DNA of 64,000 bases from Chlorokybus atmophyticus. Its lineage: Eukaryota; Streptophyta; Chlorokybophyceae; Chlorokybales; Chlorokybaceae. This document shows positions 46,683 through 58,200 of the stretch, in pieces. The position numbers and the translations under genes are program-made. Every line of letters starts with the position of its first letter. The first letter of the stretch is position 1. The stretch lies in the NCBI GenBank assembly GCA_009103225.1, contig RHPI01003124.1, forward strand, positions 1-64,000, read 5' to 3'. The notes under the pieces are model-generated. The model saw only the letters and a program-made list of their open reading frames with translations, was not told the DNA's origin and did not search any database.

Positions 46683-47762
46683 CTCCTCATTGCAGTGCTG
46701 TTGATTGCTCAGCCTGCTTCAGGTGCTGCTGCACAAAGTTACGAAGTGAAGTTCATTGCTTGTATAACTGCAATGCAAGCAAGCTTGGATTAGCTTCACC
46801 AACACTGCGAGGCATTACATTGTGCTACAGTAAAGATGGCGTCGATTCATGCGTCTGAAAGAGTTGATGCAAAATGCCTGTTGCATTATATGATTCAAAT
46901 TATGTCATCGTTGAACTTTTACAAACAAATTTTGCCCGACTGGTTGATTAGCATACTCGATTGCTATGTTGGAGAGCTTCTGCCTTTGAGAACACACATT
47001 GCAGCATGTGCTTACCACAAATGGCAAACGTGTGTTCATAGAGGTTCAAGCTCAGGATCGGCCAAAGAGAAGCTGCTTGAGAGAGTCTAGACAGCAAGTA
47101 GACTACAAGCACAGCTGCTATCAGTCTAACGACAAAAGTGCCAATCTGAAACAGCGCAGCTTTGCTGCAGAGCACATCAACAGTCCGGATCTATGACCTG
47201 CAGATCTAGCGTTCATGATCTTACAACACCAAGGTAGACCACAAATCGCTTCGCACAGCACTTGTGGAAAGCGCTGTGCGTTACGTAATATACCATGCTA
47301 CCAAGCAAAGCCACCAACACAGACAATACACACGCCCTTGCTACCTGAGGCGTGTGTAGTTATTTCGATCTGCAGCCTTGATCAAGCTGGGTCAAGCGCC
47401 AAGACAACACACACAGCTTCCGTCAAGCTCCAGATCCTGCCTGCAGCCGCCGCCGCCGCTGCCGCATCCACTGCCTCGCACAAAAGCACAGCTGAGCTGT
47501 GCTTAGCACAACAAATAAGAATAGCAACAGCCACAGCAGCAGGGAACCTGCTGCGGCTGTACTTGTGCAGAGATCGATTCGCCAGTGAACTCTGAGTGAA
47601 CTATTTGGTATTTTTTTAGACTCGACTGCTCACTGCAGGGTCCCCTGCGGTGAGAGTTTTAGGGTTGCCTGCTTGCACGTGATTGCAGGCGCATTTGTTG
47701 GCGCGGCGGCGGCGGTGGTGGCGTTATTCACGGGGTTGCTGCTTGGGAGAGGTGCAGCTGTA
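46683..47762. other. Divergent intergenic region with one exon-like block on -
   Basis: On -, about 47160-47022 reads IGTFVVRLIAAVLVVYLLSRL, a membrane helix, and ends at a GTAAGC donor. It could be an upstream exon of the TPC gene or a short separate gene. The right part is the 5' flank of the phosphoacetylglucosamine mutase gene. Confidence 0.35.
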
Positions 47763-50700
47763 ATGGGAACTTTTGTTTTTGAAGCTGCTCTGCGAGCGGC
47801 AGCGGTGAGCTTTCCAAAGCCGGCGGGTGAGTGCCTTTCTGCAGCTTCACTTGTGTGCTTGGGGCTAGATTGTTGTTGTTGTTGATTGTGGGACACTCCG
47901 CATGCGACAGGCACTGCTTAAGTTCTAGCCTATATACACACCGTGTCAATATCCAGGCCAGTGTCAAGTTGTGTTGTTGGCTGCTTCATGCAACTGCAGC
48001 TTTAGCATCATGCGCTCAGCGCAAGCATGCAGAAAGCCAAATGTGTGTCAGGCGTTGGGTAACGCGTTGCATTTTGTGTTTGAGCTACTCACATGCCTTG
48101 AAACTTAGATTTTCTCTACTCGTATGGCACCGCCGGCTTCCGCTACAATGCGGCGCTTCTTCCATGTGCCGCATTCAGGGCCGGAGTCTTGGCTGCGTTG
48201 AGGGCGAGGCAGCTGGGAGCGGTGACAGGAGTTATGATTACTGCAAGTCACAACCCTGCGCCTGATAACGGCATCAAGGTAAAAGCAGAGAGTGATTGCG
48301 TGCTGTTTACCTGGCTTACACCTGGCTGTGATCGTGTTGGCAGCACTGTGTGTGCTTTAACCTGACTGTACAGCGTGTTGGGTTGGCTTGCACAGCTAGC
48401 AGACCCGCATGGAGGCATGTTGGCAATGAATTGGGAGCATTATGCCGCGCAGTTGGCCAATGCTGCGACAAACGACGACCTTGTTGAGGTATATGTCAGC
48501 TTTGCTTTCAATGATTCGCTTTTGCGTTTGTTTTTGTTTGTCGACCACATCATGCATGGCTGTGATGCCAGGCTGTTAAGCAATTGTGTAACAAGGAAAG
48601 TGTCAAGTTCGGCCAGAGCAATAATGTTCACGTGTTTGTAGCCCGCGATACACGTCCGAGCGGCTTAGCCCTCAGCGATGCCGCTAAGCAGGTTGACCTT
48701 GTTGCTCATGACTGCATAGCATCCACAAGCTTTGCGGCACTGGACTGCTGAGGTTCACTTGAACATGGGCTCATACGCAGGGTGTTGCAGCCACAGGTGC
48801 ATCCGCCGTGGATTGGGGGCTGTTGACAACTCCACAGTTGCATTTCATTGTTCGCGCTCACAACCGCAGCGAACCTGCTTCGGAGGCTGACTACTTTGCC
48901 AAACTTTGCAAAGGCTTCAGGTATAGACTTGGCTTCTGCCCCTTATTTGATTCTCACATAAAGACAATGCAGCATTGCTTCTTAGCTTGCAAGTGCTCTC
49001 GCTAACAGGGACATGCTACAACATGCATTAACAAGAGAAGGCACAAGCAAGCTGCTGGTACGAAACTCACATGTAGTTGTGAGCGTTGTTGATATGCAAC
49101 ATAGCTGTAACTGTGCAGCTCTTCACTTTGCTGACGAGCTCTTCAGGTGGATGCAGCAAATGGTGTTGGCGCCCCCAAGCTGCAGCAGTTGCAGCAACAC
49201 TTGCAACAAGCTTGTCCAGAAGCTAAGCTGCACATTGAGATTAGAAATACTGGTGTTGATGGAGAGCTCAACGAAGGCTGTGGAGCGGACTTTGTGCAGA
49301 AAGAGCGACAACCGCCGCGGTCTTTTTCACCAACAGCTGAGATGGGGACGAGGTAGGCACCTAGCACTGCACAAGTCAGCATTCTGCTGTGTGATCCTGT
49401 GTCTACATGCTTGCAAGTCTTCATGTTTATACTGTCTGCTCGCTTGAACAACAGCGGAGGCACCTTTGCTTGCTAGGCTGACATGTCGTATGCCAGCTGT
49501 GCCAGCATCGATGGCGATGCAGATCGAGTGGTGTACTTCTCCCTCTCCCCTCATGCGCCCTTGAGGCTTTGCGATGGCGATCGTATTGCAGTGCTCTGTG
49601 CTGTGTATGTGCAAAGAGCACTAGCATCTGCCAATTATGAAGGCATTCAGGTAAAGTGTCTTTACCTGTGATGTGGTCTTGTTTGCTCATTGTGCAATCC
49701 ATGAAACTGCTGTCTATGCCACAGTGCTTTGCTCTTCCTGCGTTGTGCACAGGTTGTGCGCTTGTCGCGTGCACAGCAGCAGAGTACTACGTGCCCTTAT
49801 TTGAATGAAACGTGAATGCAATAGTCCACCTAACTGTAGGTTGGCATGGTGCAAACGGCATATGCAAATGGAGCGTCAACGCAGTATGTTCGCGATGTGC
49901 TTGGCCTGCCTGTGGTGCATACTCCGACCGGTGTCAAACACCTTCATTATCAGGTTACCATTGATTGACAATTGTAGTCACGGGCACTCACATGGTTGTC
50001 AAAACATGACTGCGCTGGCTTGCAAGCTCGCCATTCGGGACTTTCACTTTTGGTTGTGCTGGAGTGCCTGTGTTTGCAGTTGCATTGGTTCTGGCACTAC
50101 GCAAGTTGTTGAGACTGGCGTTGTGTGCACATTCATTACTCACTTGCATGCATGCCCTGTTTGCTTCCAGGCTGAACAGTACGATGTTGGCATCTATTAC
50201 GAGTCCAACGGACATGGCACCGTCCTTTTCAAGGATTCCGTCCTTGACCAACTGAGGCGCAGTGACAACCCCGGCTGCAGGCAGTTGGTAGCATTGTCAC
50301 ATGTCGCCAACCAGGTACGGTTGTCTTGGACACTGTTGGCGGGTTGAATACTGGACATTGGTTTGACCAGCTGTGTTCGGACATGGGTTTGCTTGCAGGC
50401 GGTTGGTGATGCTTTGAGTGGCATTCTGATGGTTGAAGGCATATTGCGTGTTTTGGGGTGGTCAAACCAACAGTGGGCTGAGCTGTATGAAGATCTGCCC
50501 AGCCGTCAGTTGAAGGTGGGAGCAAAGTTACTCCTCATGTCAGTGCATGTAAACAGAAGCTTTGCTTGCTAACATGGTGATCAGCCTGCGTCTGGGTTGA
50601 TGACATGTATGACCACAGGTCAAGGTTGCAGACAGGAGTTGTGTTGTGCCTACGCATGATGAGACCAGAGTTGTACGACCTGCAGCGCTTCAGGCTGCCA

Positions 50701-51149
50701 TAGATGATGCCGTTGGTAAGAATTGAGCAGTTGAGCAGTTCTGAGAACAGTATCCTTTCAGGTTGCTGTCCTGCATGTACAAAGGCTGTCACCAACCATG
50801 TCAAGCTGAGTGAGTGAGAGCCTGTGGTATTGCCCGTTTTTGGGGGCCTTGGCCGAACTTGCATATTAATGTTTATGTTGTGTGGTCTGCACAGCCAGTG
50901 TTGTGGACGGTCGTGCGTTTGTGCGACCATCTGGCACCGAAGATGTGGTTCGAGTATATGCTGAGGCACGCACGCAGGTGCGAATGCTCGAATCGTGTAG
51001 GGTCGGTGAGCCTGCAGTAATTCTCAATATTCCATCCGCGGACTGGTCAGAGCAAGGTCTAACGCAACAATACTTACGGGCAGGTGGCCGCTGGTGTGCT
51101 CGCTGAGAAGGTTGCAAGAGCTGTGTCCATGCATTGCAAAGCAAATTGA
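47763..51149 (+). CDS. AGM1: Phosphoacetylglucosamine mutase (AGM1/PGM3 type)
   Basis: It interconverts GlcNAc-6-P and GlcNAc-1-P for UDP-GlcNAc synthesis in the cytosol. The 14 exons are 47763-47826, 48109-48278, 48396-48488, 48572-48691, 48781-48920, 49009-49057, 49147-49352, 49477-49650, 49840-49953, 50171-50314, 50399-50515, 50619-50715, 50895-50977 and 51084-51149, about 545 aa, the usual family length. Motifs are YGTAGFR, TASHNP with the phospho-Ser, [29 protein letters not shown], the metal loop [35 protein letters not shown] and the phosphate loop [15 protein letters not shown]. All junctions are in phase except exon 7 to exon 8 (49352/49477), where one nucleotide is missing, so either that junction is mis-drawn or there is an indel. 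Confidence 0.93.
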
Positions 51150-51609
51150 AGTTCTTGGCAGTCTTCTGTAAACTCTGTAAGCAACTGAAACCCTTCTGGA
51201 GTGGTTTTGTACAAATTCCAGGTTGACTGCAAGTGTACAAAAGATGCAAGGCGGAACTCGCACATGCAAATCTACGTGAACATGCAATGCCACCACCGCA
51301 ACAATCACTCATCAACTTGACTACCGGGCTAAGGCATGTGCCTGCATGCTATCTACCAACTACCCATACCCCTACTGATACTAGCGTGGTGACGTGCACG
51401 TGTGGGTGTGGGTCTAAGGTTGTGATGTGTGTGATGTGCGCGGATAGGCATGGTGCAGCACTGACAGCCCACACGTACGTGTCCACGATAATAGAGGTTA
51501 ATTGCAGCTGCCCACATGCATGCCACACGGCTTAACGTTCAAGGACCATGCATGGTCCTTCCACGGACCCCGCGGGCCATACATGCCCGTGCCCCGCGAA
51601 CCGCGAGTA
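51150..51609. other. 3' flank with dispersed repeats; no gene
   Basis: 51395-51500 resembles 22975-23070 (GGCATGGTG(G)CAGCACTGACAGC and GATAATAGAG shared). 51532-51570 is an inverted copy of the GGACCAT..ATGGTCC repeat. Confidence 0.5.
51532..51570 (-). repeat. GGACCAT..ATGGTCC dispersed repeat, copy in reverse
   Basis: AACGTTCAAGGACCATGCAT followed by GGTCC matches the reverse complement of the end of the copy at 56468-56535 (both with the GAACGT end next to the palindrome). Confidence 0.6.
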
Positions 51610-51633
51610 CAATCTACCCCCGCCAAGAGAATT
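51610..51633 (+). repeat. Left terminal inverted repeat of the pogo-type element
   Basis: Pairs with 54657-54680. It starts right after the TA at 51608-51609. Confidence 0.85.
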
Positions 51634-52184
51634 CGTTTCAAGAGAATAACCCCGTTAGTATCATAAAAAATGAGATTACCAAACGTCTTCACAGGCAAAT
51701 TACGCATCTCAAGAGAATATGACTAACCGCGAAGAGCATATCTTTTTTCCTTGGAAAAATCGTAAGTTTAAGTGAGGATATGCTTGTATCGGGGGGTGCA
51801 AGTGTGATGCATACGGCGCACAGCGTGATGAGCATGATGGGCGTGATGCATGTAATTCACTGTATCTTAATGTAACTTAGCGTTGCAAAGCATCACCGCC
51901 GCCACTTCGGACGGCAGCGACGGCGGTGAGGAGACGCAGGCTGGGGGCAGCGATGGCGGTGAGGAGACGCAGGCTGGGGCAGCGGTGGCGGGCGGGGTAT
52001 AGTTGATGGGCATGCCGCTCAACTTGTAGGGCGGCTAGCTGGTCACGGCTGTTGCAGCGCCGCTGCTGGCCTCGCACAACAAGTAAGGGTTTGCAACGCA
52101 CATGCAGTGCATGCACGTACATGCAGTGTGTGATTGTGTATGCACAAACAGTAATGTAGTGTGTGATTGTTGTTGTAGGTCAAC

Positions 52185-54223
52185 ATGGCCGCACAAATCA
52201 AGCGTGATAACCTTCCTTTAAAAGACAAGCAGCGCATCCTTGAGTTGTGTGACGCCAATGAAGGTCTTAAGCAAGCGGACTTGATTGCTATTATTAGAAC
52301 TGAGTTGAAGTTCACTATCAAGCAGAGTTCGCTCTCCAAACTTCTCAATAAACAGCGACAGCAAATAGCCGATGCGTTGGCTGTGGGTGGCAAGCATGCG
52401 GCCAAAAACAAAAGGATGCGGATTGGGGCTCATCCCAAGTTAGAAGATGGATTGTATGAGTGGTTTGCACAGGCCAGAGCACGCAATGCGTTGATTACTG
52501 ATGCATTGTTGATGGAGAAAGCATCAGATTTTGCCAACCGGTTAGGAATAGAAGGGTTCAGCGCTTCGCAAGGTTGGGTGCACCGTTTCAAAAAGCGTCA
52601 TTCAATTGCTGCGAAAACTCTGCATGGCGAAGCAGCTGATGCAGATGCGGAGGGTGTGGATGCAGCTCGTAGTAGACTGCCTTTAATCTTAGCAAACGAT
52701 CGCATCATTGATGTATGGAACATGGATGAGAGCGGAGTGTTCTATAGAGCACGTCCGCGTCGTACATTAGTAGTTGCATCGGAGGAAGCTAGAGGGGGCA
52801 AGCGAGAGAAGGACAGAATCACGGCAGTTTTGTGTGTCAACGCTGACGGTTCGGGAGGAAAAGCGACCAGTCCTCATCATTGGCACCTACAAGCGTCCGA
52901 AGTCCTTTGGCAGCACTTGGACGCCAATCCGCATTGGCGTTGACTACGACTACAACAAGAAGGCTTGGATGAACTCCGGGGTGAGTGCATGTGCATATGC
53001 AACTTCATTTGCAGCTGCATATGCATTAATTGTGCATGTCACTTACTGTTGTGATGCTTGCAACAGGTCTTCAGCCGGTGGTTGTGTGCCTTCAATTTAG
53101 ATATGAAGCTACAGAACCGCCACATCTTGCTGCTGATGGACAACTCCTCAACGCATGCCTGCGTGTATGCAGAACAGGGCTTGGAAGAAGGCTTTCGAAC
53201 GCTGTCACTAAGCCACATAAAGTGTCTGTTTCTTCCGGCCAACACTACATCCAGAGTCCAACCTTTGGATGCTGGCATCATCGCTGCATACAAGGCCAGG
53301 TAAGTCACAATACATGCCGTGTTATGAACAAACAGAGCCTTTATTTCTATCAAGATATCAGAATTTTTGGGTTGGGGGGCCCCCCGGCCCCCCAAACCCC
53401 CCTTGTTTGTCAGAGTTTGTTGTGGTGTACATCATGTTGTTGATGGTCTTCATGTGACGGTACAAAGGAAGCTTGTGCAGCATCTTCTCGCAGCAATATG
53501 ATGCAGACCCCACCCTCGACTTGAGTAAAGTGAAGGTGCAGATGCGTGAAGCCATCATGTGGAATCGCGAGGCGTGGGACGAGCTGACTGCCACAACCAT
53601 TGCCAACTGCTGGAGGAAGACTGGCATTACCCCCGCGGAATGGTATGAGGCCACTCCCGCCGACACCGAGCGCATCATTCACGCGGTGATACACGACATG
53701 GGTGAGATGATGCAGCGTTTGCCCATTCCACGTGCTGACATGCTCTCCGCTGACGAGTTCGTCGAGGCGGATGATCATCTTCCTACTGTAGCTAGCCAAT
53801 GTGACGAGGACATTTTGATGAGTGTTGGGGCACTGACTCCACGGACGGACGACACCGCCGATCTCGACGCGGAAGGTGTGTACGCGTGCATGCACTCCGT
53901 ATGTAGCTTTCCTTCTCATAATTTTCACATAACACATTGCAGATGATGATGAGTGCGCACCGCCGGTTGTGACGACATTCGGGTGTCTTCAGCACTTGGA
54001 CAGTATTGAGGCCTTCGTGGCTGGCAGTGAGTGCTTTATGCCTGAGCATCTACAGTTGGCGTTGCGGCACATCCGCAATGTGGTGATTCGTCATCAGCTA
54101 TTTGGCTCCTCGCACCAGACACGCTTGCACGAGTTATTTCATGCCTCGAGCAATGAGGCATCAACATCACACGCAGCCACCACCAGTGCAACGGCCGAAG
54201 ACCCTCTTGTAGTTGATGACTAA
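52185..54223 (+). CDS. pogo-type transposase (CENP-B HTH plus DDE_1), frameshifted
   Basis: Exons are 52185-52980, 53067-53299, about 53468-53875 and 53943-54223. The start ATG at 52185 opens an N-terminal psq-like helix-turn-helix (LPLKDKQRILELCDANEG). A CENP-B-type HTH follows (LEDGLYEWFAQARARNALIT...ASQGWVHRFKKRH). The DDE_1 catalytic core has VWNMDESGVFY, LLMDNSSTHA and LPANTTSRVQPLDAGIIAAYK, giving the three acidic residues. One base-level frame change is needed near 52855 (between the NADGSG block and the LIIGTYKRPKSF block). A second lies near 53500, where the conserved RKLVQHLLAAI-like frame runs into TGA and the downstream DADPTLDL frame takes over. The copy is therefore probably inactive, unless these are sequencing indels. 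The last exon ends in an Asp-rich tail and TAA. Confidence 0.8.
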
Positions 54224-54656
54224 TGGCTGAGATGTTTGATGTACATGCGAACTTTCATTATGTTCAAGGCATGAGACATGCATGCAAGTGTGCATGCTTT
54301 GCATCATACACAAAAGTCAACACACTGAAACACATTTCAAGCCCATTGACATGCTTAGCAGATGTACATTAAAAAATGCATTACAACCGCAGCATCTTGG
54401 CTGCATGTCACACAAATGGCAAGAATGTTGTTTGGATTCATCTGACTATAGCAACGCAATTGTATGGTATTCAAGCAAGAATGTAGCAACATGGGCATTG
54501 TTGAGCTTCATTGCTCACCATGCTAAAGCGAAAAAGTATTATACACAAGACCCCGCTAATAGCATATTTATGCTCTTGGCAGTCAATAGCATATTATGCT
54601 CTTAAACGCTTAGAGAATAACCCCGCCAAGAGCATAAGATGGCTGAGGATAAACAG

Positions 54657-54680
54657 TATGCTCTTAGCGAGGGTAGACTG
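54657..54680 (-). repeat. Right terminal inverted repeat of the pogo-type element
   Basis: Pairs with 51610-51633 and is followed by TA at 54681-54682. A 19-base stretch is shared with the solo end at 30363-30387. Confidence 0.85.
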
Positions 54681-54767
54681 TATACACGTGTAGTTCGTGC
54701 AGCGCCTGTATTCGGTACGGCTTGGACCGTAATTTTGCATGGGTCGTACCTAACCATAATCGCGTTA

Positions 54768-54991
54768 CAGTCTATCCTCGATAAGTGCATACCATCGGGA
54801 ACACCTCGTTTTATGCACTTATCGCGGATGTGCACTTACACTGTCTTATACTACCAACAGAGTGCATTGGTGTTGGGCAAAACCATGCACTTACACTGTC
54901 TTATACTACCAACAGAGTGCATTGGTGTCGGGCAAAACCATGCACTTATCGCGGATATGCAGTTATCGAATATGCATTTATCGAGTTACAG
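54768..54991. mobile_element. Small non-autonomous pogo-like element (MITE)
   Basis: The 224-bp unit starts CAGTCTATCCTCGATAAGTG and ends with sequence whose reverse complement is CTGTAACTCGATAAATGCAT. It is flanked by TA at 54766-54767 and 54992-54993. Inside is a 55-bp tandem duplication (54831-54885 and 54886-54940, one mismatch) and repeated TTATCGCGGAT-type motifs. No coding capacity. Confidence 0.7.
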
Positions 54992-55072
54992 TAACATAAG
55001 ACGACCCGATTGTACAAACGTACAAATTATGTTTGATGGTAGGCCGCACCGATTGTCGGTGGATACTTTCCG

Positions 55073-55998
55073 ACACATAGACAGCCGCAAATGGTCGGCG
55101 GCTGTCAAGTTGATAGCCGGGCTGTCAATAACTTACACTTAAGCCCCTAAATAAATGGCTGTCCATGTGATGCGGCTGTGCTGATATTCAATACGTCATG
55201 ATTGCTTGGTTAAGTTATTGACATAATAGATTGATAGATTGATTTGCACACGTAAAGTTCTTTTATGTATACAGTAACGCACGTAAAAATAAAATAACTT
55301 TATAAATACATTGCAACTTTATGTTGATGCAATATTTCATCCATCCGAAGCGCGTATGTTATTGAACAAATAACCTCATGTTTATACATATGACGAAAAT
55401 ACATATTGACTGTCACACGACAGATATTGCATTATATGTTGAGTAAATTGTATTGATAGTGTGTGTGTCGGTTGCATGAAAGCGCGAGCAACAGCAAAAC
55501 CATTATAAGCTTATAGCCTTACTCACTCAAAGCCCATGATACCTTTTTTAGCCACACGTTCATCGACAGCCCGACCAAGTACACTGATTTTTTTGACAGA
55601 TGCAAATTTGCCTCAATATTGGGCATTTTTATAACGACAACCCCTAGCAAGATTACCGATCATATCTTTAATAGAGCTTTGACGGATATATCGGCATATT
55701 GACAGCCGTTGTTAAACATTGCTTAGGTACGGACGCACTGGTGTTATTCGTTGCGTTTTTTAATTTATGTAATAGGCAATTGATCATTGACAGTCGCCGA
55801 GTTGCGGCTGTCCATACACCGTTTACCGTCTGTGTACTGATATTGGTAAAATCTATGACTGCTTATACATGTATAGGCGTTGGCTATGGGCCTACCAAAG
55901 GTATGCATTTACAAGCCTAATATAGTGATAATTGCCGACTGTCTAGCAGCAATTACCGCAGCCGACCGACAGTCGCCAAGCGACTGTCGGCATATTGC
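55073..55998. repeat. AT-rich region bounded by GACAGCCGC / GCGACTGTCGGC motifs
   Basis: Inverted copies of the GACAGYCGCC motif cluster at both ends (55078-55128 and 55965-55990) and near 55698 and 55785. This suggests one non-autonomous element of about 0.9 kb, or two nested ones. The interior is AT-rich with no gene. The terminal repeats are imperfect, so boundaries are tentative. Confidence 0.4.
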
Positions 55999-56042
55999 CA
56001 TAATGTAATTAGGGACTCAAAATTCTCTACCCGTACGTGCAC

Positions 56043-56110
56043 TTGTGGCTTAGTGGTTAAGGCGTCAACTTTGTGCTCGAAAGGCTCTGGGTTCAAATGC
56101 GACCCAAGGC
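56043..56110 (+). repeat. tRNA-derived SINE-like segment
   Basis: TGGCTTAGTGGTTAAGGCG fits a pol III A box, and GGGTTCAAATG about 40 bp later fits a B box. The anticodon and T stems do not pair, so this is a tRNA-derived repeat head rather than a functional tRNA gene. Confidence 0.5.
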
Positions 56111-56249
56111 GTTCCTGCCTGAATATTTCATTAACGCCCCCGGATTCACCGCGGCCTCGTGCGCCGCAAGTCGGGGGTGGCCGGTGCCCCCGGCTATAGA
56201 AAAGTCAACTCTTGCTGCAATTGTATTGCAATAAACATTGTTGAATGAC

Positions 56250-56535
56250 ATATTTCGGTCCATGGTCCGCTCGCCGGACCAGTAGTGATTAAACATGTTT
56301 AATAATATAACTTGGTTCCTGGGCCGCTGGCCGGACCATACTTGGTCCTGACGCAACAGCAATCGGCTGGACCTTGGTTGGTTCGTACCAAGGGACCTAT
56401 GGACCTATGGCATGAAATCTGGACCATACATGGTCCGACTGTCGATGGAAAACGGACCGTATATGGTCCGTCAATTTCATTCAGCAGGGGAAATCCCGGT
56501 CCAAAGGTACGGACCATTCATGGTTCTTGAACGTC
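56250..56535 (+). repeat. GGACCAT..ATGGTCC dispersed repeat, copy 2
   Basis: Multiple GGACC/GGTCC half-sites and palindromes are present, including GGACCATACATGGTCC near 56424 and GGACCATTCATGG near 56513. The end 56468-56535 matches 5725-5795. Confidence 0.6.
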
Positions 56536-58200
56536 AGGCGGCAGTCACCTGCACAAGCGCCATAGTTAGTGGGCCATCTGCAGCAGCAGCGACAACAGCA
56601 GCAGGAGAACACCCCTCCCTCCCCTACACCTCGCCGCCTCCACCGCTACTCTACGCCGCCCAGCCTGCCGCAACTCCGTTGGAGTTAGGGTTTCGCCATC
56701 AGCGCGCAGCATGCATGCATTTACAAGCACAGCCCATCGCACACTCCCTTTGCCCTTGTCGTCGATGTGTCCATATGTGTTCAATTAACAAGAAAAGTTG
56801 TTTGGGACACATATGTCACAAGTATTGCATATTTATAAATAATGCATAGTTCTTAAATGCTTATCAAAGCATTGGTGCGTGCGAAAATTTAGCGGCAGGA
56901 TCCCTGGTCTTAAACACAATGCATCTTTACATAACACGTATGCACAAGTACTCACATTTTGTAACGGTCCATCGCACCAAACACCCTTCTCATTGCCCAT
57001 GGACTGCTGCTCATACCCCTCCCCGACGTTTGCTTCTAGCCCAGCACACGTTTGCACGCATGTAGCCAATGCGGTGGTAGAGTTAGTTGTGATGTATAAT
57101 GGATTCAAGCCCAAATGATTGTGTGTTGTACAACATCGCAGCTCCCCAATTGCCCACAAACGTCGCGGGCGCATGAGCTGTCACACACCACAGGCTTGGT
57201 CTACCGGCCGCCACAGGCAACGACGCCTTCGCCGTAATGCGGTTCCCCCTTCCTCTCCGTATCCGGCGGCACTTGCTGCCGAAACAACTGCCACAAGGTC
57301 TGTTGTAGAGCGCCGTCGAACGCCTTCAACTCGTCGCACACCTCCAGCGTGAGCGCCACCGTGCGTGTCAGATATGAGGGATGTGCTCCCACACAACGCG
57401 TCAGCAGCATCGCTACCCGTGTATCACTCTGCTCCTCTAATGCCGGCAACATTGTCATGTAGTCGCGTGCCACATCCATTCACCACTGCTTTATCAGCAT
57501 TCACGGATGATGGTGGAGCAATGGTGGCGCACAAAGGCTGGTGACCCCAACAACGCGCCCAATGCCACTACACCATTACCCAGTTGGCAGTGCATTGCAC
57601 CTCCTCACGCAGAGTCATCTGCTGCATGAAAGCGTCTTGGCCAGATTCACCTCACATATCATATACACTCTCCTTATGTCAAGGCAAGCAAAAGTTATGA
57701 CCACAACGTAATTACCGATGCCTACATTGTGAACCGAAAATGCAAATGATGCATGCAACAAGCACGACACATATGTGCAAAATTTGCGCGGTGCTGTTGT
57801 CTACTACATATATTACTTGCATTTTCTGTACACACTGCCTGTAGTGTGCACAGGGTGCAAAAGCACCTTATATTTTTGTACATGAGACAGCGGACCCAGC
57901 AAACACAGGATCCATACAAGCACATATGTAAGGCATGTGCGCATCTTTGTGCACAGAGCTGAATGACCTCTTTACAGCAGGTAACCAGTTTGCTCTGCAG
58001 GTCTACATTATGGTGCCCAAACAACCTACACTACCTCTACGCGCAGTGCAACTTGAATGCTCAAATGTTACTATAATACATCTGCGCACTAAAGTGCACA
58101 GCCGCCAGCAGCAGAGCCCAATCAACATGTACAATGGCCAGCTAGCAGTAACCGCTCCGTGACGGATTCTTACTTCTAAGCAACATTATCAAAAAGCTGC
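56536..58200. other. No reliable gene
   Basis: A minus-strand frame 57479-57201 (ATG start, about 92 aa) has fairly protein-like composition (LTRCVGAHPSYLTRTVALTL). It has no recognised domain and no splice context, so it may be chance or a relic. Nothing else is recognisable. Confidence 0.4.

Larger units (their letters stand above)
51610..54680 (+). mobile_element. pogo/Tigger-type DNA transposon (Tc1/mariner superfamily)
   Basis: The 3071-bp element begins CAATCTACCCCCGCCAAGAG and ends with the inverted counterpart of CAGTCTACCCTCGCTAAGAG; 19 of 23 end positions match. It is flanked on both sides by TA (51608-51609 and 54681-54682), the expected target duplication. Sub-terminal copies of ACCCCGCCAAGAGCATA occur near 51648, 54549 and 54617. 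It contains one transposase gene on +. CAG-starting ends and a CENP-B-like/DDE_1 transposase fit the pogo group. Confidence 0.88.

Noticed and set aside
56043-56110. Functional tRNA gene
   Set aside because: A and B boxes fit, but the anticodon and T stems do not pair and there is no matching acceptor stem.
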